From Blumeriella jaapii (Eukaryota > Ascomycota > Leotiomycetes > Helotiales > Drepanopezizaceae): 64,000 bases of DNA. Below the pieces are notes generated by a model that saw only the letters and a program-made list of their open reading frames with translations, was not told the origin of the DNA and searched no databases. The position numbers and the translations under genes were made by a program. Shown piece by piece: positions 60,183-64,000 of the stretch (positions within the stretch are counted from its first letter, which is position 1; every line of letters begins with the position of its first letter). The stretch is from positions 62,001 through 126,000 of the forward strand of contig VWND01000028.1 in the NCBI GenBank assembly GCA_009599575.1, read 5' to 3'.

Positions 60183-61658
60183 TCATGTCAGCAATTTTCC
60201 GACCATGCGTCGCCTAAAAACTACAGGTTGCAAAAGGAAAGTTGCGACGAACAGGAAGACGTGGACCTCGGTAACCGACCACTGTTGGTTTTTTCGTTGT
60301 CGTCAGTACGGCTTTTACTACATGCAGTATTCAAACCACATACCTCTAGAACTCGCGTCAATGTCGCAAGGGCATAACCTTCCAGTCCTGTATCAAATGC
60401 CAGGAGCGCCCACTGTCCCAGTTCTCGAAGCTTCTGGTCCGCGGGCCATCCACCCAATGGCGTTAAGAACTTTCTCGGCGACGTTGATGAAGCCGGCTTC
60501 TGATATATGTTGGGCCATGAAGTCTGCTATTCTGAAGTCTTGCCCAGTTATCTCGCTAGCTTCCTTAAAAAGCTGTCCCACATATATCAGTTAGTGAATT
60601 AAGGCTTTGGCTAATGAGAGGCCATGCGGATAAACGACACCTGGTATGAACTCACTTTGGTGAACATTCTGAGTGGGTTTTCTGGTGCGAGCGTATTATC
60701 GTCACATTTGATCTAAAACTCACAAGTGTCAATGCGCGATTCGAGTGTTAGAAGAGAAGTTGAGAACATCGACGACATATGTCGATCTTTGGCATGGAAG
60801 ATGTAATTCCTGACAAAAGTATGAGTTTGAACGACATACCTCGATGGACCCTTCGACATGTTCGATATATCCACCTGGTTTGAGATGCCTGATACCGTCA
60901 GTACGTGATGCCTGGTTCTCTCCCAACTCACACTTACCTGAAAGCTTGCGCATAAAACTTTTGCCAATCGTCTACAGACCCAAACAAAGCTCTAACATGG
61001 ATGAAATCAAAATAATCAAGGGGATAGGTCCAGTCGTCACAAACATCGTCGATTTCGAACCGGCAGTTAGGCGGTCTAATCGCGTCACGTCAGCGTCAGC
61101 GGCCGTGAAGAGGAGCTGGAGGTTATACACTAAAGATGGCTGTATCGGTGACAGGTCTATACCTATGACCTGAGTTTCGGGGTGTTCGTCTGCAAAATCT
61201 ATAGCCTGTGCTCTCCGTCAGAGGTGCCGTCAAGCGCCGGCAAGCCAAACTGACCCAAATTCCCGTGCCCGTCCCAACATCGAGCACTCTCTGGGGAGTT
61301 GTGTGGTTAGTACCGCCGATTTTCCGTTGGTAGTCAAAAGGCGCGGCTCACCTCAATGTTGGGCTCGATTGGAGCCAGTATCAACTTATGATCAAGTAGC
61401 AAAAGGTACTTGTGATGGCTTCAGAAACCGAGTCAGCGGACGATCACTTGTTGAGGCGATACGCTTACGAAATATCCAGGTTCTCGTTCTGCCTCTCATC
61501 GTTCGGCGCCCTTCAAGAACGTCAGACAGCAAGGCGCGTTTCTAAAAGTGGAGGACCGACCAGTATGCGCCATCTTTGTAAGCGTGGTATCGTCTGCCAT
61601 TTTCAATCCGATACTGCGTGATGCTCGAATCTACCGAGAAAGTGTCTCCACTGCTCAT
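60183..61658 (-). pseudogene. LaeA-like (TAM-type) SAM methyltransferase, ten exons, one frameshift
   Basis: Minus strand, exons: 61658-61561, 61510-61469, 61418-61352, 61290-61255, 61205-61129, 61075-60938, 60888-60840, 60712-60656, 60572-60344 and 60281-60183. Nearly all introns are 49-61 bp with GT/AG ends, and the frame is kept through the first eight exons. Sequence follows the family: ITQYRIENGRRYHAYKDGAYW, APNDERQNENLDI, HHKYLLLLDHK, SAM motif RVLDVGTGTGIW then AIDFADEHPETQVIGIDLSP, PPNCRFEIDDV, FDFIHVRALFGSV, HLKPGGYIEHVE. Exon 9 has one base too many (229 bp): ASEITGQDFRIADFMAQH and GGWPADQKLRELGQW are in different frames, breaking near 60455-60466. The conserved C-terminus is also lost. 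The start is uncertain; MAEGEENIEA (from about 61837), followed by a GTAAGA donor, may be a first exon. Either a young pseudogene or a sequence error. Confidence 0.75.
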
Positions 61659-63474
61659 GTGTGGTGAGTAAGGCGATTTCGACAGGCAATGACTAATGTC
61701 AAGTGAATGTGCGTCTCCTACTCAGAACTTCGACTTGATCTCCCATCATTCATTCGCTGTTCCCAAGATTAGCCCCCGCCCATTCACAGCGAAAAACCTT
61801 GTCTTACCGCCTCGATGTTTTCCTCTCCCTCCGCCATGTCGCGATACCGTGCCACCGCAAATGACCGTGCTTCCGTGTTCTGGATGGCGCATACGGCCCG
61901 ATCAACATAGGAAGTATCTGAAGGTCTTCCGAAAACAAGTATGTGTCCCTGACGACCGAACCTGAAAGGCGGCACGAAACCCGCCAACCTACGCCTCGGG
62001 TCGATCCTGACTTGCACTAAGCTCCTTCTCGACCAGAGGCCCGCTTGGCGTGCGAATAGGAAGTCAGCCATGTAGAGATATCGGCATCTCGGGGCAACAT
62101 TGAGTGGTTACCAAGTAGCTCGTTCCCGGTTCCGACAGCCGATTCGGCCACACCGGATTTTCTCTCCGTGTGATCAATCAGCAAGCTTACAGTACTGCTA
62201 GAGAGACAGTTGGCCGAACGATTTTAGACGCTTAGCAGTAGTGGGATATAATCCAATGATGGCTCGCTCCACGATGCCGTTGGTGAGTACAGAGTTGTAA
62301 GTACTGTACTGTAGAAGTGGGCTGCTGTACGATAACGCAAACCACGACATTGAAAGCCAATCGGCAAACCGATCAAGAAACGAGAAAGTTAAAATCAACA
62401 TCCACTTACTCAGCACTTGCTAAGCGAGAATTCCGAGGTCCTGTACTGTATGTAAATACCTACCTATACAGTACTGAAACATGGAGAAGGGGTAATTTTC
62501 AATCCACGAACTCGCCCATAAGTGAAGGGACATCACCCAACAACTGTACGAGAAATCTGCTTGGTTTGGCTGAAATCCCCCACGCCCTGCCGTCAGGAGC
62601 ATCGAGTCGGCGCCTCAGCTTGCGCAGATAAGGATAATGCAACACAGTACGGCAGTCCTAAAATCTCCCAAGAGTTACGGACACACGCTATAGAAGGAAG
62701 ATTAACGGGAAAAGCCTTAATTCCAAGTTTGTAGTTAACAGCACGTGATAAGCAGGACTAGGCAAATTTCTCTCCGCAACTATATCTCGGGTCTCTGACT
62801 CCGCAGTATCGCGGCTCTTCGTAGAGCCTTCAACAGGAGTTGAAAGCAATCGCCGAGGGAATATGGCGTGGATGTACAGCCAGGTGGGTTCGCTGGCGAG
62901 GGCAGAGAGACGAAGAACGCAATCGACAGCCGCCCAAACAAGCAAGGCAACAGCACCGTAGAAAGTCATGCTACCTAAGGTACGTTGGTATGGTACTCCA
63001 AGTACTAACCGAGCGACAAGTGATAGCCGGAGAAGGGCACGTACAGTATAGTGCGCACGAACCGGCTATTCATCCCCCGGACAAGAGAAACAAGCGGCAC
63101 GAGATCACGAGAGTGGATTCAGGATTCGTTAGAAAAATCGCTTGAAATGGGTGTAGTCGTCGGGAAATACTCCAGCTCGACACCTCCGCGCTTCCATCCC
63201 CGAGAACTCTGAGGACATGCTATAGGTATCTAGGTTTTCACGTAGGTGCACTCCTTCCTAACTACCCCCATCGCTTCATACTTATCGTCTTCTGGAGCAG
63301 AGCAACTCGCAGATCTCTCAGGTGTGGAATGAAGAGGCACGGCGCCCGGCATCGAGGTGTCGTTTGCACGTGGTGCCGCGAGAATAGCAGAAGACAATGA
63401 CGCGCTGAAGTCATCGCTCGACTCAGACACTGTTAGCGCCATTTGACGAGGTACGATGCACTTGGGGGGATTAC
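61659..63474. other. Intergenic region at the right side
   Basis: It holds the upstream region of the methyltransferase. A TAAGTACTGTACTGTAG motif lies near 62297-62313 and related ones near 62440-62476. On the minus strand 63429-63230 may be a last exon of the gene to the right, but its frame is ambiguous. Confidence 0.4.
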
Positions 63475-63995
63475 CACGTCAGAAGAATGCAGTGATAGCG
63501 AGTCGTATTTCTCAGGCTTATTGTAAGAGCTCGCGTTAGTCCACGAACGCGGAAGGGTACGCTGGGAGGACGTACCAGGGGCTTTCTGGGAGGCGAGTTC
63601 TTGCTCCCGCTCGTCATGCGACGATTCAGACGGCTGGGTCGGGTATCGTTTTTCCTTTCGTTTCTTCTCATCAGCGCTACATCTTGCCTGACACATGGGA
63701 TAGCAGATTACCTGGAGAGAACCTCAAGATGCATGATCTGCAACGTCGGACTCAAATCCCGCCGCTCCTCGATGCCCTGAACACACTTCCTTCTCATGCG
63801 CCCAATCGCATGCCGGACTTGGCTCTTCCTCCTCTCTCTCTTCTTCTTCTGGCCCTTGCTATCCAGGGTCCCGGCTCCAATCCCTCCCTCCTCATCGTGC
63901 GCATTGCCCTCATCTGGCTGCATGATATCCTCCCACGCATTCAGCGCGATGCGGATCCCGGTGTCAATCTCCTCAGCAGCGTTGATTCGCGCCAT
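63475..63995 (-). CDS. Unrecognised protein, start at the window edge
   Basis: I do not recognise this family. An ATG at 63995-63993 opens MARINAAEEIDTGIRIALNA, followed by an acidic/Gly segment, a very basic segment (KGQKKKRERRKSQVRHAIGR) and a helical stretch (DLSPTLQIMHLEVLS). The frame stops right after a CAG|GTAATC donor at 63712/63711. Joining to 63676 (GATGTAG acceptor) keeps the frame and continues with ADEKKRKEKRYPTQPSESSH and a Ser-rich tail to 63475, but needs a 35-nt intron, unusually short. A further intron (63474-63430) and last exon are possible. The gene might also begin upstream, beyond the window. Confidence 0.4.
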
Positions 63996-64000
63996 GTTCA

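Noticed and set aside
1..64000. tRNA, rRNA or snRNA genes
   Set aside because: No convincing tRNA B-box with matching acceptor stem or rRNA core sequence was seen by eye; a covariance-model search would be decisive.

Overview
The window is nuclear DNA of a filamentous ascomycete (Pezizomycotina; the class cannot be resolved from sequence alone). The evidence is short 45-130 bp introns with fungal splice signals, genes for the GID-complex protein Fyv10, SWR1-complex Swc5, a Cbf1-type bHLH factor, a Ycf1-type ABCC transporter, a DUF2841 protein and a LaeA-like methyltransferase, and AT-rich transposon copies carrying the C-to-T/G-to-A decay typical of repeat-induced point mutation (RIP).

Positions 1-22005 are one nested retrotransposon stack. 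The outermost layer is a decayed ~6.4 kb Ty3/gypsy element (A, + strand, 456-22005). Its left LTR is shared with the 3' end of another copy at 1-455. A is split by a second decayed copy of the same family (B, - strand, 3836-18981, target duplication GACTC). B is interrupted twice: by an intact-looking 7.35 kb chromodomain Ty3/gypsy element (chromovirus, 8963-16309, duplication GTTCG, LTRs identical except for one base), and by a 1,378 bp non-autonomous LTR element (16802-18179, duplication GGTTT). Removing the inserts leaves A at 6,399 bp and B at 6,411 bp, which supports the reconstruction. The chromovirus is the youngest. It has gag with two CCHC knuckles, a pol broken by one base in RNase H, and a decayed antisense Cys-rich reading frame between pol and the 3' LTR.

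Positions 22006-26636 hold no recognisable gene, only short duplications. From 26637 the window is ordinary gene space: a secreted GH43-type glycosidase (-), SWC5 (+), FYV10/GID9 (-), CBF1 (+), YCF1-type ABCC transporter (+, 12 exons), about 7.9 kb without a gene containing two very long poly-G tracts, a DUF2841 protein gene (+), about 5.8 kb without a gene, a ten-exon LaeA-like methyltransferase with a frameshift (-), and the start of an unrecognised gene (-) at the right edge.

The genes do not form a metabolic cluster. The most suggestive link is regulatory: a 56-bp-period minisatellite with an E-box-like hexamer at nearly fixed phase lies between FYV10 and the gene for the E-box-binding protein Cbf1. 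Exon joins given here were worked out by hand from splice signals and reading-frame continuity.
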